Position numbers and translations under genes: made by a program | Part shown: positions 55,081 to 64,000 of the stretch, piece after piece | Layout of the letters: every line of letters starts with the position of its first letter | Numbering within the stretch: the stretch's first letter is position 1 | The notes under the pieces: generated by a model | The model's database searches: none | What the model saw: the letters and a program-made list of their open reading frames with translations, nothing else | What the model was told of the DNA's origin: nothing | NCBI RefSeq assembly: GCF_001761325.1 | Contig: NZ_CP017478.1 | Span: 3,183,501 to 3,247,500 of the forward strand | DNA length: 64,000 nt | Direction: 5' to 3' | DNA from: Urechidicola croceus | GTDB lineage: Bacteria; Bacteroidota; Bacteroidia; Flavobacteriales; Flavobacteriaceae

Positions 55081-56388
55081 TTGTTACTTGTTTATACACA
55101 TAAAATTACACCACGACTCACCTACGTTTTTAAGCAATTTTTCTTAAGAATATTACAAATACCTGTAAGTTTTACAACTGTTGTTGATGAATTTGTTGCT
55201 CATAATGGTCCGAAAATAACGTATTCAAAAGTGCCATTGGGAAGTGAATTTTTTATACGTAGTCATGATTTATTATTTGAGCAAGGTGTAAATGATGTTG
55301 ATGTAACAATGTCTAATTGGGATGATGTTCCTTGTTTTTTTTCAATAGGTAAAAACTCAACAATACCATTCGATATTTTTGCTGCTAGTTTTTATCTTTT
55401 AAGTAGGTATGAAGAATATTTACCATTTGTACAAGATAAAAATGAACGTTTTCCAGCAACCGAAAGTTTGGCATATAAATTTGGTTTCTTAGATAAACCA
55501 CTTGTTGATATTTGGGCATTTAAGTTTTTAGATTTACTAAAGGAGAAATTTCCAAATTATGAATATAAAACTCGTGAATTTAACTTTATTTCAACAATAG
55601 ATGTTGATAATGTTTTTGCCTATAAACAAAAAGGTTTCTTAAGAAATTTCGGTGGTTTTGTTAAAGATTTTTTTTCTTTTAGAATAGATGCTTTTATAGA
55701 AAGATTTATGGTCCTTATAGGATTGAGAAAAGATCCATATGATACATTTGATGTAATTTTAGATTTGTCAAAAAAACACAAAATAAAAACTATAGTATTC
55801 TTTTTAATAGGTGATTATACAACTTATGATACAAATGTTTCTTCTACAAATTCTGTATATAGATCTTTAATTAAATCAATTGGTGATTATGTAGATGTAG
55901 GATTGCATCCTTCTTATTTCACTATGAAAAATGCCGATAAACTTAAAAAAGAAAAACAAAGATTGGAATTGATAATTAACACACCAGTTGAAAAGTCAAG
56001 ACAACATTTTTTAAGATTAAAATTACCCGATACTTATAGAAACTTAATTGATTTAGATATAGCCGAAGACCATTCAATGGGGTATGCTAGGCATTATGGA
56101 TTTAGAGCAAGTACATGTACACCTTTTTATTTTTATGATTTAGACTTTGAGATTCAAACACCACTAAAAGTGTATTCATTTGCAGTAATGGATACAACTT
56201 TGAATGATTATTTAAATTATGTTCCTGCAGTTGCTAAGTCTAAAATTAATCAACTTAAAGATGAGGTTAAAAGAGTTAATGGAACATTTATAACCCTGTT
56301 TCATAATGAGACATTAAGTAATAATTTACGTTGGAAAGGTTGGAAAAATGTTTACAATGATGTTATTTCCGAAATTAATATTAAATGA
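55081..56388 (+). CDS. Polysaccharide deacetylase-like protein
   Basis: 435 aa, from a TTG 2 bp after the radC stop; the opening LLVYTHKITPRLTYVFKQFF fits related Flavobacteria proteins, which supports this start. The catalytic core shows FISTIDVDNVF (Asp pair), VFFLIGDYTTYD, VDVGLHPSYF (His) and SRQHFLRLKLPDTYRNLIDLDIAEDHSMGYARHYGFRAS. These are NodB/CE4-like motifs in a modified form. It is probably a carbohydrate deacetylase acting on cell-surface glycan. Its end overlaps the next gene by 4 bases. Confidence 0.78.
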   Translation: MLLVYTHKITPRLTYVFKQFFLRILQIPVSFTTVVDEFVAHNGPKITYSKVPLGSEFFIRSHDLLFEQGVNDVDVTMSNWDDVPCFFSIGKNSTIPFDIFAASFYLLSRYEEYLPFVQDKNERFPATESLAYKFGFLDKPLVDIWAFKFLDLLKEKFPNYEYKTREFNFISTIDVDNVFAYKQKGFLRNFGGFVKDFFSFRIDAFIERFMVLIGLRKDPYDTFDVILDLSKKHKIKTIVFFLIGDYTTYDTNVSSTNSVYRSLIKSIGDYVDVGLHPSYFTMKNADKLKKEKQRLELIINTPVEKSRQHFLRLKLPDTYRNLIDLDIAEDHSMGYARHYGFRASTCTPFYFYDLDFEIQTPLKVYSFAVMDTTLNDYLNYVPAVAKSKINQLKDEVKRVNGTFITLFHNETLSNNLRWKGWKNVYNDVISEINIK

Positions 56389-57266
56389 TCAGATATTTAA
56401 AAAGAAAAGACATTAACGATGTCAAATACAATAAGTGTATTGAAAAAGCAATTAATACAAGGATATATGCTTATTCATGGTATTTAGATATCGTTGCTGA
56501 TCATTGGAATGCTTTGGTTATTGATGATTATAAAATTGTAATGCCACTTCCTTGGAGGAGTAAATATTTTATAAAATATATTTATACACCCTGTTGGACG
56601 CAACAGTTAGGAGTTTTTTCTTCAACTAAAGTCAAAAGTGAAATTTTAAGTCAATTATTAAATAATATTCCTAAAAATTATAGAAAAGTAACGATAAATT
56701 ACAATTCAGATAATAATTTTGAGAATGAAAAATTAACTGAAATGGTTAATTATATATTACCTCTTGATAAGCCCTATAAAGAACTATTTCAGAAATATCA
56801 ATATATAAGACGCAGAGCAATAAAACAGTTGTCGTTATCAGAAATAACTATTGCCGAAGGTGAAAATCATGAAGAAATAATCCAACTATTTATTGAGCAA
56901 AAACAAAAAGAAGTTGATTTAAGAACTGAAGATTATGAATGTTTAAATAGAATTACTAGTATGTTGAAATTTCAAGGCAAAGCATTAATAATTTCGGCAT
57001 ATAATAAACAAGATGAATTTATTGGTGGTGCAATATTTTTTATAGGGTTAAAAAGAATATCTTATATGTTTTCAGCAATAACACAGGAAGGTCGAGATAA
57101 ACAAATAATGACATCAATAATTGATTCAGTAATTGAGAAGTATTCTAATACAAACTACATTTTTGATTTTGAAGGATCAATGATACCTGGTATCGCTTTT
57201 TTCTTTAAAAGTTTTGGCGCGAAAAAAGAAATTTATTTTACTTATCAAAAGTATTTATCTTCTTAA
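56385..57266 (+). CDS. FemAB/GNAT-like transferase
   Basis: 293 aa. Two halves of a GNAT/FemAB-like fold are visible: WYLDIVADHWNALVIDDYKIVMPLPWRSKYFIKYIYTP near the N-terminus, and ALIISAYNKQDEFIGGAIFFIGLKRISYMFSAITQEGRDK with IFDFEGSMIPGIAFFFKSFGAKKEIY near the C-terminus. Such enzymes move an acyl or aminoacyl group onto cell-surface precursors. Coupled by a 4-base ATGA overlap to the deacetylase-like gene. Its 3' end overlaps the opposing flippase gene by 29 bases. Confidence 0.75.
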   Translation: MIRYLKRKDINDVKYNKCIEKAINTRIYAYSWYLDIVADHWNALVIDDYKIVMPLPWRSKYFIKYIYTPCWTQQLGVFSSTKVKSEILSQLLNNIPKNYRKVTINYNSDNNFENEKLTEMVNYILPLDKPYKELFQKYQYIRRRAIKQLSLSEITIAEGENHEEIIQLFIEQKQKEVDLRTEDYECLNRITSMLKFQGKALIISAYNKQDEFIGGAIFFIGLKRISYMFSAITQEGRDKQIMTSIIDSVIEKYSNTNYIFDFEGSMIPGIAFFFKSFGAKKEIYFTYQKYLSS

Positions 57267-58503
57267 AATAATAATAAAATAATACCATCGATAAAATACC
57301 AGTAACCCACATTAAAATTGCAGATGTTATAGCTGCACCAAGAATTTCATATTTAGGAATTAAATAATAGTTCAAAATAATATTTAGTATTACTGAAATA
57401 ATAGTGATAAAGAAATTTGCATTGGCTTTCCCAATAGAAGATAATAGGTTGCCAAAAAGTCCTCTGAATATTAAAATTCCAGAAACTCCAATAGTTAAAA
57501 TTAGAAGTGTTGAATGGTAGTTTGCATATTCTACTTCAAAAACTGAAAGTAATTTTGCCCCAAAAACTATAATAAATAACAGTAATAAGATACTTATTAT
57601 TAAGAACAATTTCATATAGTTTTTTGCATACTCTATGATATATTTTTTTTGATTAATTTTTTCAGTAAAATTCACATAATCTGTTATCATAACTACTTGT
57701 GATAGAAAAATTAAACTGTAAGGAATTATTGAAATATATCTAAATGCTGTGACCAATTCTAGATTGTTTAAAATTGATCCAATAAGAATAATATCAATAG
57801 CGATTAAAAGTTGAGAAGTCACATTTGCTAAACTTGAATAAAAGCCATATTTCCAAAAAGAATAATCTATAACTTTAGATTTAGAATACTTCTTCCAATC
57901 AATGTTAAGTTTCTTTATAAAGAGTAATGAAGTTACTAAAGGGACACTTATCAATGCTATAGCATAGCCTAATTCTTTAAAAAAGTAACTCAAAATAAAT
58001 ACAAATACGACTAGAAGGGTATTGTATGTTATATCGGCATAAGAAAATAACTTATTATTTTTTTGAAGCCTAAATTGAATTTGAACTAATTCAAAAAGAA
58101 ACATTGTTAAAATTGCGAAAGATAGTAGAATAAGATAAAAATTCGTTTTTTGAAGTTTAAAATCAATAAAAACAGAAATAGTTATTAATATTGAAATTAT
58201 AACTAAACTTACAGTAGTTCCTTTTTTTAAAGCGTAAATAAATAAGTTGTTCTTTTCTTCTAAAGTTTTTACTAATGCACCATAGCGTATAACACCTATC
58301 TGTAACCCAAAACCTGCAATTGGAATTATAAAAGTAACTATTTGAAATGCATAAATAACAGCACCCAATTCTTTATTTGGAATTAATTTTAAAGCAATCC
58401 ATGAGGCAAAAAATGACAATAATCGAGATAGTACTGAAGCACTAAAAACATAACTTCCAGCCCGACTAATAAAACCATCAATAAACACTTTGATATTTTT
58501 CAC
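57238..58503 (-). CDS. Polysaccharide flippase (Wzx/MATE-like)
   Basis: 421 aa with about 12 transmembrane helices. The N-terminal pattern FSASVLSRLLSFFASWIALKLIPNKELGAVIYAFQIVTFIIPIAGFGLQIGVIRYGA is that of the Wzx/RfbX exporters which flip lipid-linked oligosaccharides across the inner membrane. It starts 1 bp after the asnB stop, so the GT4-asnB-flippase genes form one operon. Confidence 0.88.
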   Translation of the reverse strand: MKNIKVFIDGFISRAGSYVFSASVLSRLLSFFASWIALKLIPNKELGAVIYAFQIVTFIIPIAGFGLQIGVIRYGALVKTLEEKNNLFIYALKKGTTVSLVIISILITISVFIDFKLQKTNFYLILLSFAILTMFLFELVQIQFRLQKNNKLFSYADITYNTLLVVFVFILSYFFKELGYAIALISVPLVTSLLFIKKLNIDWKKYSKSKVIDYSFWKYGFYSSLANVTSQLLIAIDIILIGSILNNLELVTAFRYISIIPYSLIFLSQVVMITDYVNFTEKINQKKYIIEYAKNYMKLFLIISILLLLFIIVFGAKLLSVFEVEYANYHSTLLILTIGVSGILIFRGLFGNLLSSIGKANANFFITIISVILNIILNYYLIPKYEILGAAITSAILMWVTGILSMVLFYYYFKKINTFDK

Positions 58504-60405
58504 CTATTTCTGTTTTATATAATTATTCAACCATAATTCTGTTGAAACTAGTTGCCAAATTTTCATTTCATCTTTGCCTTTTACTATTTTGTCAACTTCA
58601 CTATTATTAAAAATATTTCTATTTTTCAATTGATTGATATTGTCATATACTAAATCATATAAGTCGGATTTAATCCAATGTTCTAGAGGTAATCGTAATC
58701 CTTTTTTAGACATTGACAAACAACTAGGTGATATATACTTTTTAGCGACCTCTTTAAAAATATATTTTTGAGAGTTGTTTTTTAATTTATATTTCGTAGG
58801 AATCTTAAAAGCAGTTTCAATAAACTTATGATCAAGTAAAGGTAAACGCCCTTCAATAGAGAAGTTCATTGTAAATTGATCTAAGGTTCTCATTTGGTGA
58901 CTACCTATATATGATTTTAAATTGTAAAAACTAATCGCTTCAAAATTATCAGTAAACTGAAGATTTTTTGGATTGAAATTATTTGATATTAAGTTTTTTG
59001 TAGAATAATTATGGTCGGTAAATAATTTTTTTAAACTGGAGTCCTTATAAGTTGTATAGTAGTGTGAATAGTATTCATCAATAGTTTTATAATTTGAGAG
59101 TTGATGAGCTTTGTTAATTTTAGGATGTATTTTAGGAATTGACTTAATGAGTTTTTTGTTTTTTTTCAGATTTTCCCATAAGTTTAATTTTTTATACACA
59201 TCATAACCACCAAAAAGTTCATCACCACCTAAACCATTTAAAACAACCTTAATATTATTTTCTTTTGCTATTCTAGCTAAAATAAAATTTGCTGATAAAT
59301 GGTGATATGGCTCTTCATAAGCAACTGTTGTTTCATTGATGTTCTGTATAATTTCAGTAGGATGAATGTATGTTATTTTATGATTTAAGTTGTGTAATTT
59401 GGCAGTTTCTATAGCCTGTTCAACTTCATTGTAATCTTCAAAATCATTAAAACCCAAGGTCATCGTTTTTATATTAGGATTTAATTTTGATGCAATTACT
59501 GAAATGGTGGTGGAATCAATTCCTCCGCTCATAAATGATCCAACTTCTACATCAGCGTTCAATCGGTATTTTATTGAATTATAAAGACTTTCTTCAATCA
59601 AATTAACTGACTGTTTTTCAGTCAAACTAAAATTTTGGGTGTTAATTGGAATTTCCCAATATTGCTTTTTTATAAAAGTTTTAGAATCAAAATTAAATTT
59701 TAAGTAGTGTGCAGGTTCTAGAGCGACTATATTTTCTAAACAAGTTTCAGGCCTTTGAGCAATTGAAAATCTAAAATTTTGCCATAATCCTTTCCAATTG
59801 ATTTTAGGTGTATATAGTTTTGAATCAATGATTGATTTTATGGTACTACCAAATAAGATTTGGTCTTGGTTTATATGATAGTATAAAGGTTTAATTCCAA
59901 CTCTATCTCTTGCGAAAAAAACTTCATTTTTAACTTTGTCAAAAATGGCAAAAGCAAACATACCATTGAATTTGTCAAGGCATTTATCACCCCACTTTTT
60001 ATAAGCATTTAAAACAACTTCTGTATCTGAATCTGAAAAAAAAGTATAACCTAAACTTTGTAATTCTGACCTTATTTCTTTGAAATTATAAATTTCACCA
60101 TTAAAAACAATCCAATATTTACGATCTAAGTCACACATTGGTTGGTGACTATTATTTGATAAATCAATAATTTTTAATTGTCTGAAACCAAAACCTAGTT
60201 TTGAACTTTTAGAAAAAGTTGAATTTATATGATCACAGTTTTTATATAAAGTGTCATCACCAGAATATGGAATAGATGTGTCATTAAATAATAAATAACC
60301 TTCATCATCTGGACCTCTATTTATCATACTTTTAGTCATAGAAACTAAATGAGAAGAGATTGGTGAAGTAGTATTAATATTAATTATTCCTGCAATGCCG
60401 CACAT
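58504..60405 (-). CDS. asnB: Asparagine synthase (glutamine-hydrolysing)
   Basis: 633 aa. Cys2 follows the initiator Met (MCGIAGI), giving the class II glutaminase nucleophile, with NRGPDDEG and FNGEIYNF motifs. The synthetase half has the PP-loop SGGIDSTT (293-300), VVLNGLGGDELFGGYDVY and EGRLPLLDHKFIETAF. The enzyme makes an amide from glutamine and ATP. Copies within surface-polysaccharide loci often amidate sugar acids, which is the likely role here, so the asparagine label is a family name. Confidence 0.9.
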   Translation of the reverse strand: MCGIAGIININTTSPISSHLVSMTKSMINRGPDDEGYLLFNDTSIPYSGDDTLYKNCDHINSTFSKSSKLGFGFRQLKIIDLSNNSHQPMCDLDRKYWIVFNGEIYNFKEIRSELQSLGYTFFSDSDTEVVLNAYKKWGDKCLDKFNGMFAFAIFDKVKNEVFFARDRVGIKPLYYHINQDQILFGSTIKSIIDSKLYTPKINWKGLWQNFRFSIAQRPETCLENIVALEPAHYLKFNFDSKTFIKKQYWEIPINTQNFSLTEKQSVNLIEESLYNSIKYRLNADVEVGSFMSGGIDSTTISVIASKLNPNIKTMTLGFNDFEDYNEVEQAIETAKLHNLNHKITYIHPTEIIQNINETTVAYEEPYHHLSANFILARIAKENNIKVVLNGLGGDELFGGYDVYKKLNLWENLKKNKKLIKSIPKIHPKINKAHQLSNYKTIDEYYSHYYTTYKDSSLKKLFTDHNYSTKNLISNNFNPKNLQFTDNFEAISFYNLKSYIGSHQMRTLDQFTMNFSIEGRLPLLDHKFIETAFKIPTKYKLKNNSQKYIFKEVAKKYISPSCLSMSKKGLRLPLEHWIKSDLYDLVYDNINQLKNRNIFNNSEVDKIVKGKDEMKIWQLVSTELWLNNYIKQK

Positions 60406-60426
60406 TTATTTTATCAGATTTAATAT

Positions 60427-61557
60427 TTACTTTTTTGTTAAACTCTCAATATAAAGATTGAATTTATTATTTAATAAATCCCAATTATACTTTTGTTCAA
60501 ATAAATCTCTTGCTTTTGAACAGTGTGAAAGGTATAAATTTGGATTTATTTGATAATTCAATATTAAATTGGCTATATGATTTGAATTTTTAGGGTTTAC
60601 CAAATGTCCAAAGGTATCTATTTCGATTTCTCTTTTTATTGCTTTAAGATTAGAATAAATAACTGGTTTCCCTAAGGCCATGAAATAAAAAAGTTTAATT
60701 GGTAATGAGTGATTATTTTCTAAATCTAATTTTCTTAAATCTAAAAAAACATCAACATCTTTTATTAGTTCAATAAAATCTAAAAATTCTTGAAAATCAT
60801 AAAAGTGAAATTTTATATTATCAGAATAGTTTTTAATTTTTTCTTGTAATAATTCTTCATCTTTTGGATTGATATTTCCTATAAATTTTATATTAATATT
60901 TAAATTTTCTTTGCTTAAAATTAATTCATCAATAACATTAAAAAAATCTTTTATTCCTCCATCATTACCCAAGTTGCCTGAATAGCATAAATTGATTTTA
61001 TTTTTCTTTAACTGAGGAACTGATTTAGGTAAATATTCTTTTTTTGGATAATAAGAAATTATAGTATTTGGTTTGTTTTGAAATAAAAATTTAGGTAGCA
61101 AACCTTTGTAATATTCACCAAAAATAAATGAATCTGTAATGTAGCAGGCATATAGATATAATGAAAAATATAAAATAAAATAGAGAGGTCTAAGAATGAT
61201 AGCGTGATTTCTTAAGTTTCTTTTAGAAGGGTACCATTCCGTAATATCATAAACTATCTTTGTTTTGTTTTTTTTAGAATAATTTTTAGCAGCAATAATA
61301 GGAATTGGTTCTAAACAAATAACAATATCAGGTTTAAATAAATTCAGTTTTTCAGTATAAATACTAATTTTTTCTTTGCGAGAATATTGATTACCGTTAA
61401 AACTTGAAATTGAAATTGAATCAATATTGGTATTTATTTCTTGATCATCTGTAATTATTTCAATAGTGTGCCCACGTTCATTTAAAGTTTTAGCAAAGTG
61501 ATAAAATAACCTATCATCATTAAATTTATGTGCAGATGATACTAGTGATATTTTCAT
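60427..61557 (-). CDS. GT4-type glycosyltransferase
   Basis: 376 aa. The N-terminus KISLVSSAHKFNDDRLFYHFAKTLNERGHTIEIITDD is a GT-B fold donor-side start. YSGNLGNDGGIKDFFNVI and VFLDLRKLDLENNHSLPIKLFYFMALGKPVIYSNL are the C-terminal donor-binding motifs. It leads the GT4-asnB-flippase operon and probably builds a surface glycan. Divergent from the HAD phosphatase gene. Confidence 0.85.
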   Translation of the reverse strand: MKISLVSSAHKFNDDRLFYHFAKTLNERGHTIEIITDDQEINTNIDSISISSFNGNQYSRKEKISIYTEKLNLFKPDIVICLEPIPIIAAKNYSKKNKTKIVYDITEWYPSKRNLRNHAIILRPLYFILYFSLYLYACYITDSFIFGEYYKGLLPKFLFQNKPNTIISYYPKKEYLPKSVPQLKKNKINLCYSGNLGNDGGIKDFFNVIDELILSKENLNINIKFIGNINPKDEELLQEKIKNYSDNIKFHFYDFQEFLDFIELIKDVDVFLDLRKLDLENNHSLPIKLFYFMALGKPVIYSNLKAIKREIEIDTFGHLVNPKNSNHIANLILNYQINPNLYLSHCSKARDLFEQKYNWDLLNNKFNLYIESLTKK

Positions 61558-61581
61558 TAAAAAAGTTGCGAATTATTATGT

Positions 61582-61609
61582 CAAATATAACACTAATTTT
61601 ATAAGTCAA
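61582..61609 (-). promoter_or_regulatory. Promoter of the GT4-asnB-flippase operon
   Basis: TATATTTG (61589-61582) with TTG (61609-61607) 17 nt upstream on the minus strand fits the Bacteroidetes consensus, 25 bp before the start at 61557. Confidence 0.6.
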
Positions 61610-61646
61610 TTTTTCTTACAAGCAAAAAATGTACTAATTTTACTAA

Positions 61647-62327
61647 ATGATTATAAAACATGTTTTCTTCGATTTGGACCATACGTTATGGGACTTTGAA
61701 ACAAATTCAGCAAAAACTTTCGAAAAAATTTTTAAGAAAAATAATATCAATATCAAAGTTGATGTTTTTTTAAATTATTATAGAGCAATAAACTTAACAT
61801 ATTGGAGGTTATATAGAAGTGACAATATATCAAAAGAAAAACTAAGGTATGGTAGATTAAAAGATACCTTTGATAGATTGAGTTATGAAATTACAGACAA
61901 TATGATACATACTTTATCCGATGAATATATTCAAGTTCTACCATCATTCAATCATGTTTTTGATGGTACTTTTGATATATTGGAATATTTAAAACCCAAA
62001 TATCAATTACATATCATTACAAATGGTTTTAGTGAAGTTCAACAAGAAAAATTGTCAGGTTCTAAAATAGCTAAATATTTTGATAAAGTTATTACTTCTG
62101 AAAGTGTCGATGTAAAGAAACCAAACCCGAAAATATTCCAGCATGCATTAGATATTTCGGGAGCAAATAAAACCCAAAGTATTATGATTGGTGATAGTTG
62201 GGAAGCGGATTTTATTGGAGCCAAAAATTTTGGAATGAAAGCAATTTTTTGCAATTTTGACAATGAGCCAGTTGATGAATCTATTATGAGTGTCTCAAAT
62301 TTATTAGAATTAAAAAAATATCTTTAA
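61647..62327 (+). CDS. HAD-family hydrolase, YjjG type
   Basis: 226 aa. The HAD motifs are VFFDLDHTLWDF (Asp9/Asp11), IITNGFSEVQ, KKPNPKIF (Lys) and IGDSWEADFIGAKNFGM. The YjjG/pyrimidine 5'-nucleotidase clade is suggested by the SEVQ and NFGM patterns. It probably dephosphorylates nucleotides or damaged metabolites. The lipoprotein gene follows after 3 bp. Confidence 0.9.
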   Translation: MIIKHVFFDLDHTLWDFETNSAKTFEKIFKKNNINIKVDVFLNYYRAINLTYWRLYRSDNISKEKLRYGRLKDTFDRLSYEITDNMIHTLSDEYIQVLPSFNHVFDGTFDILEYLKPKYQLHIITNGFSEVQQEKLSGSKIAKYFDKVITSESVDVKKPNPKIFQHALDISGANKTQSIMIGDSWEADFIGAKNFGMKAIFCNFDNEPVDESIMSVSNLLELKKYL

Positions 62328-62330
62328 AAT

Positions 62331-62876
62331 ATGACTCCCCGCAAATACATATTGATGTGCTTTTTATTATTCTTCATGAGTTGTGTTAACGATGTTGATT
62401 TTGATCAAGTTGACGATATTGAAATTAATACAGTTCATAGGGCTTCTCTTGTTTATTTTACTACTAATAATGAGAGTTTTTTAGATGTATTAGGTAATCA
62501 AGTTTTAACAATTTCAGATACAACTACTTTGCCAATATTTCAAGGACCTTACACTGAGAATTACCTTGTTAGAGCAGATTTCAATTATAATATTACCAAT
62601 ACTTTTAATAGAGATTTTACAATTCAATATGAATTTTTAAGTGAGGACTACATGAGAACTTGGCTTTTTGATCCGATTGAAGTTCCTTCAAATACTGTTG
62701 ATTATGAAATAACTCAATCCATTACTGAAGATAATATACAACAGGTTATTGAATCAAATAGAGTAGTAATTAACATAATTTTAGAACCAACAAATGAACC
62801 AACTAATACAAACCCAGAATTAAGTTTGCAATCTGCGGCAACATTCTATTATCAAGTAACTACAACTGATGAGTAA
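62331..62876 (+). CDS. Hypothetical lipoprotein
   Basis: 181 aa. MTPRKYILMCFLLFFMSC is a lipoprotein signal (Cys18). The rest is beta-rich with many Asn/Thr (NYNITNTFNRDFTIQYEFLSEDY) and one possible Ig-like fold. No family recognised. Its stop overlaps the start of the DUF5723 gene by 8 bases, so the two are translated from one mRNA and may work together at the outer membrane. Confidence 0.72.
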   Translation: MTPRKYILMCFLLFFMSCVNDVDFDQVDDIEINTVHRASLVYFTTNNESFLDVLGNQVLTISDTTTLPIFQGPYTENYLVRADFNYNITNTFNRDFTIQYEFLSEDYMRTWLFDPIEVPSNTVDYEITQSITEDNIQQVIESNRVVINIILEPTNEPTNTNPELSLQSAATFYYQVTTTDE

Positions 62877-64000
62877 GTCGATAATTTTTTTTGCAACAAT
62901 TTTATTGTCAATAACTTGTTGCGCTCAAATAAATCAAGTTTTGTATGATTTTGATGAAATTCCTCAAACACTATTTTTAAATCCAGGTTCTAATTATTCT
63001 CATGATTATTATATAGGTGTTCCATTATTGTCAGGATTGTCATTTAATGGAGGTATGACCAATTTAACAGCCTATGATATTTTTTCTGATGATGGAAGAA
63101 ATATAAATGATAAAATAAGAGATGTAATTTACAATTTAGAAAATGAAGATTCTTTTATTTTAAATGAACGAATGGAGGTTTTAAGTGCTGGATTAAGATT
63201 GAAAAATGATGACTTTTTAAGTTTCGGATTTTACCAAGAATTTGATTTTACCTTTTATTACCCTAGTGAAGCTGTGCAGTTTTTTTATGAAGGAAGTACA
63301 ATTTTAGATAAAGAATATTCTATTGATGGACTAAATTTTAAAACTGAATTAATTGGAGTCTTACATGCTGGTATTTCTCGAAAAATTAATGAAGAGTTTA
63401 CTTTTGGCGGAAGGTTAAAATTATATTCTTCAGTATTTAATGCTCAATCTAGAAATAATAAAGGTACTTTTTATACTACCGAAGGAACAGATAATTTTTA
63501 TAGACATCATATTTTAAATGCTGATGCATTGGTTCAAACTACAGGTATAATTTATGATGATTATGATGATTTAGATCGAAAGTTTTTTACAAAAAAATTT
63601 ACTTCTTTTGAGAATGCGGGAATTGGATTAGATTTAGGTTTTACCTATCAACCTAATGAACAGTTAAAAATTACTGGAAGTGCATTGGATATAGGATATA
63701 TAAAAAATTCAAAAGATGTTTTTACGTATTACGCACGAGGTAATTATGAAACAGAAGGTATTGAAATTGAATTTGATGAAGAAAACCCACAAGATTATTG
63801 GCAAGATTTAGGCGATGATTTTGAAAACAAACTTCCAGTTGATACACTTTACACGAAGTATTTTTCATATAGACCTATAAAATTAAATGCATCAGTTAAA
63901 TATAGTTTCGGAAAACCATATTATGAAGATTGTTATACTAGTAATGCTGATGATCCATATCGTAATGCTATGGGAATACAACTTTTTTCTATAAAACGAC
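62869..64000 (+). CDS. DUF5723-family outer-membrane protein (partial, runs off the window)
   Basis: An open frame from the ATG at 62869 to the window edge, about 377 aa. MSKSIIFFATILLSITCCA is a signal peptide. VLYDFDEIPQTLFLNPGSNYSHDYYIGVPLLSGLSFNGG and RKFFTKKFTSFENAGIGLDLGFTYQPNEQL are the DUF5723 opening and a barrel strand pattern. These are outer-membrane barrels of unknown function. The last visible residues are AMGIQLFSIKR, so the C-terminus is missing only because of the window limit. Confidence 0.8.
   Translation, partial: MSKSIIFFATILLSITCCAQINQVLYDFDEIPQTLFLNPGSNYSHDYYIGVPLLSGLSFNGGMTNLTAYDIFSDDGRNINDKIRDVIYNLENEDSFILNERMEVLSAGLRLKNDDFLSFGFYQEFDFTFYYPSEAVQFFYEGSTILDKEYSIDGLNFKTELIGVLHAGISRKINEEFTFGGRLKLYSSVFNAQSRNNKGTFYTTEGTDNFYRHHILNADALVQTTGIIYDDYDDLDRKFFTKKFTSFENAGIGLDLGFTYQPNEQLKITGSALDIGYIKNSKDVFTYYARGNYETEGIEIEFDEENPQDYWQDLGDDFENKLPVDTLYTKYFSYRPIKLNASVKYSFGKPYYEDCYTSNADDPYRNAMGIQLFSIKR

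Overview
The window looks like chromosome from a low-GC member of the Flavobacteriaceae (Bacteroidetes). Four things point there. Promoters follow the Bacteroidetes TTTG / TAnnTTTG pattern, and translation starts lack Shine-Dalgarno sequences. Secreted proteins carry type IX secretion (T9SS) sorting domains of both type A and type B. The PorP/SprF-OmpA module, SusC-type plug domains and many Cys lipoproteins are typical of the group. The tmRNA tag is GENNYALAA. I see no phage, insertion sequence, CRISPR array or rRNA/tRNA operon.

Layout. 1-7.9 kb (minus): a DNA glycosylase fragment, an M28 peptidase lipoprotein, a plug-less TonB-receptor-like barrel paired with a 1007-aa TPR protein, and a TlpA-like lipoprotein. 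8.0-10.6 kb (plus): ftsE and two glycosyltransferases. 10.6-13.1 kb: two thioredoxin-fold proteins, an orphan TonB-plug lipoprotein and ssrA. 13.1-20.1 kb: an AlaDH/saccharopine dehydrogenase-like enzyme, small proteins, and a tightly overlapping seven-gene minus operon of membrane proteins with a winged-helix regulator and a Coq4 homologue. 20.1-26.6 kb: an iron/siderophore module (PepSY membrane protein, two small membrane proteins, DUF4198 protein, TonB-dependent receptor) with a divergent AraC regulator. 26.6-30.1 kb: 1-Cys peroxiredoxin, kdsA, an M28 peptidase, ppnP and a small barrel protein.

30.1-30.9 kb is gene-less and holds an orphan terminator and two palindromes. It precedes a 962-aa secreted xylan-degrading protein (GH11 + CBM60 + CE4 deacetylase + Ig + CBM60 + CBM5/12-like + T9SS type A domain). 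34-36.2 kb is a LytS/LytTR-type two-component system. 36.4-43.1 kb encodes a 2238-aa alpha-2-macroglobulin with an intact CSEQ thioester motif and an unusual embedded carboxypeptidase-regulatory + SusC-type plug insert. This gene also carries two GC-rich REP-like repeats read in frame, and a related palindrome closes its 3' side. 43.2-49.9 kb is a T9SS type B surface module: a 1268-aa Ig-repeat adhesin-like protein, PorP/SprF and an OmpA-family protein.

50.1-54.3 kb: mpl and the Trk potassium system (trkH, trkA). 54.4-61.6 kb: radC followed by a surface-polysaccharide cluster (deacetylase-like protein, FemAB/GNAT-like transferase; opposite strand: flippase, asparagine synthase, glycosyltransferase). 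61.6-64 kb: a YjjG-type HAD phosphatase, a lipoprotein and a truncated DUF5723 protein.

The most unusual items are the macroglobulin/plug chimera with REP-derived peptides, the plug-only lipoprotein, the Coq4 homologue in a lineage generally reliant on menaquinone, and the candidate operators upstream of the siderophore receptor and the xylanase. Family assignments rest on reading motifs by eye; no database search was run.
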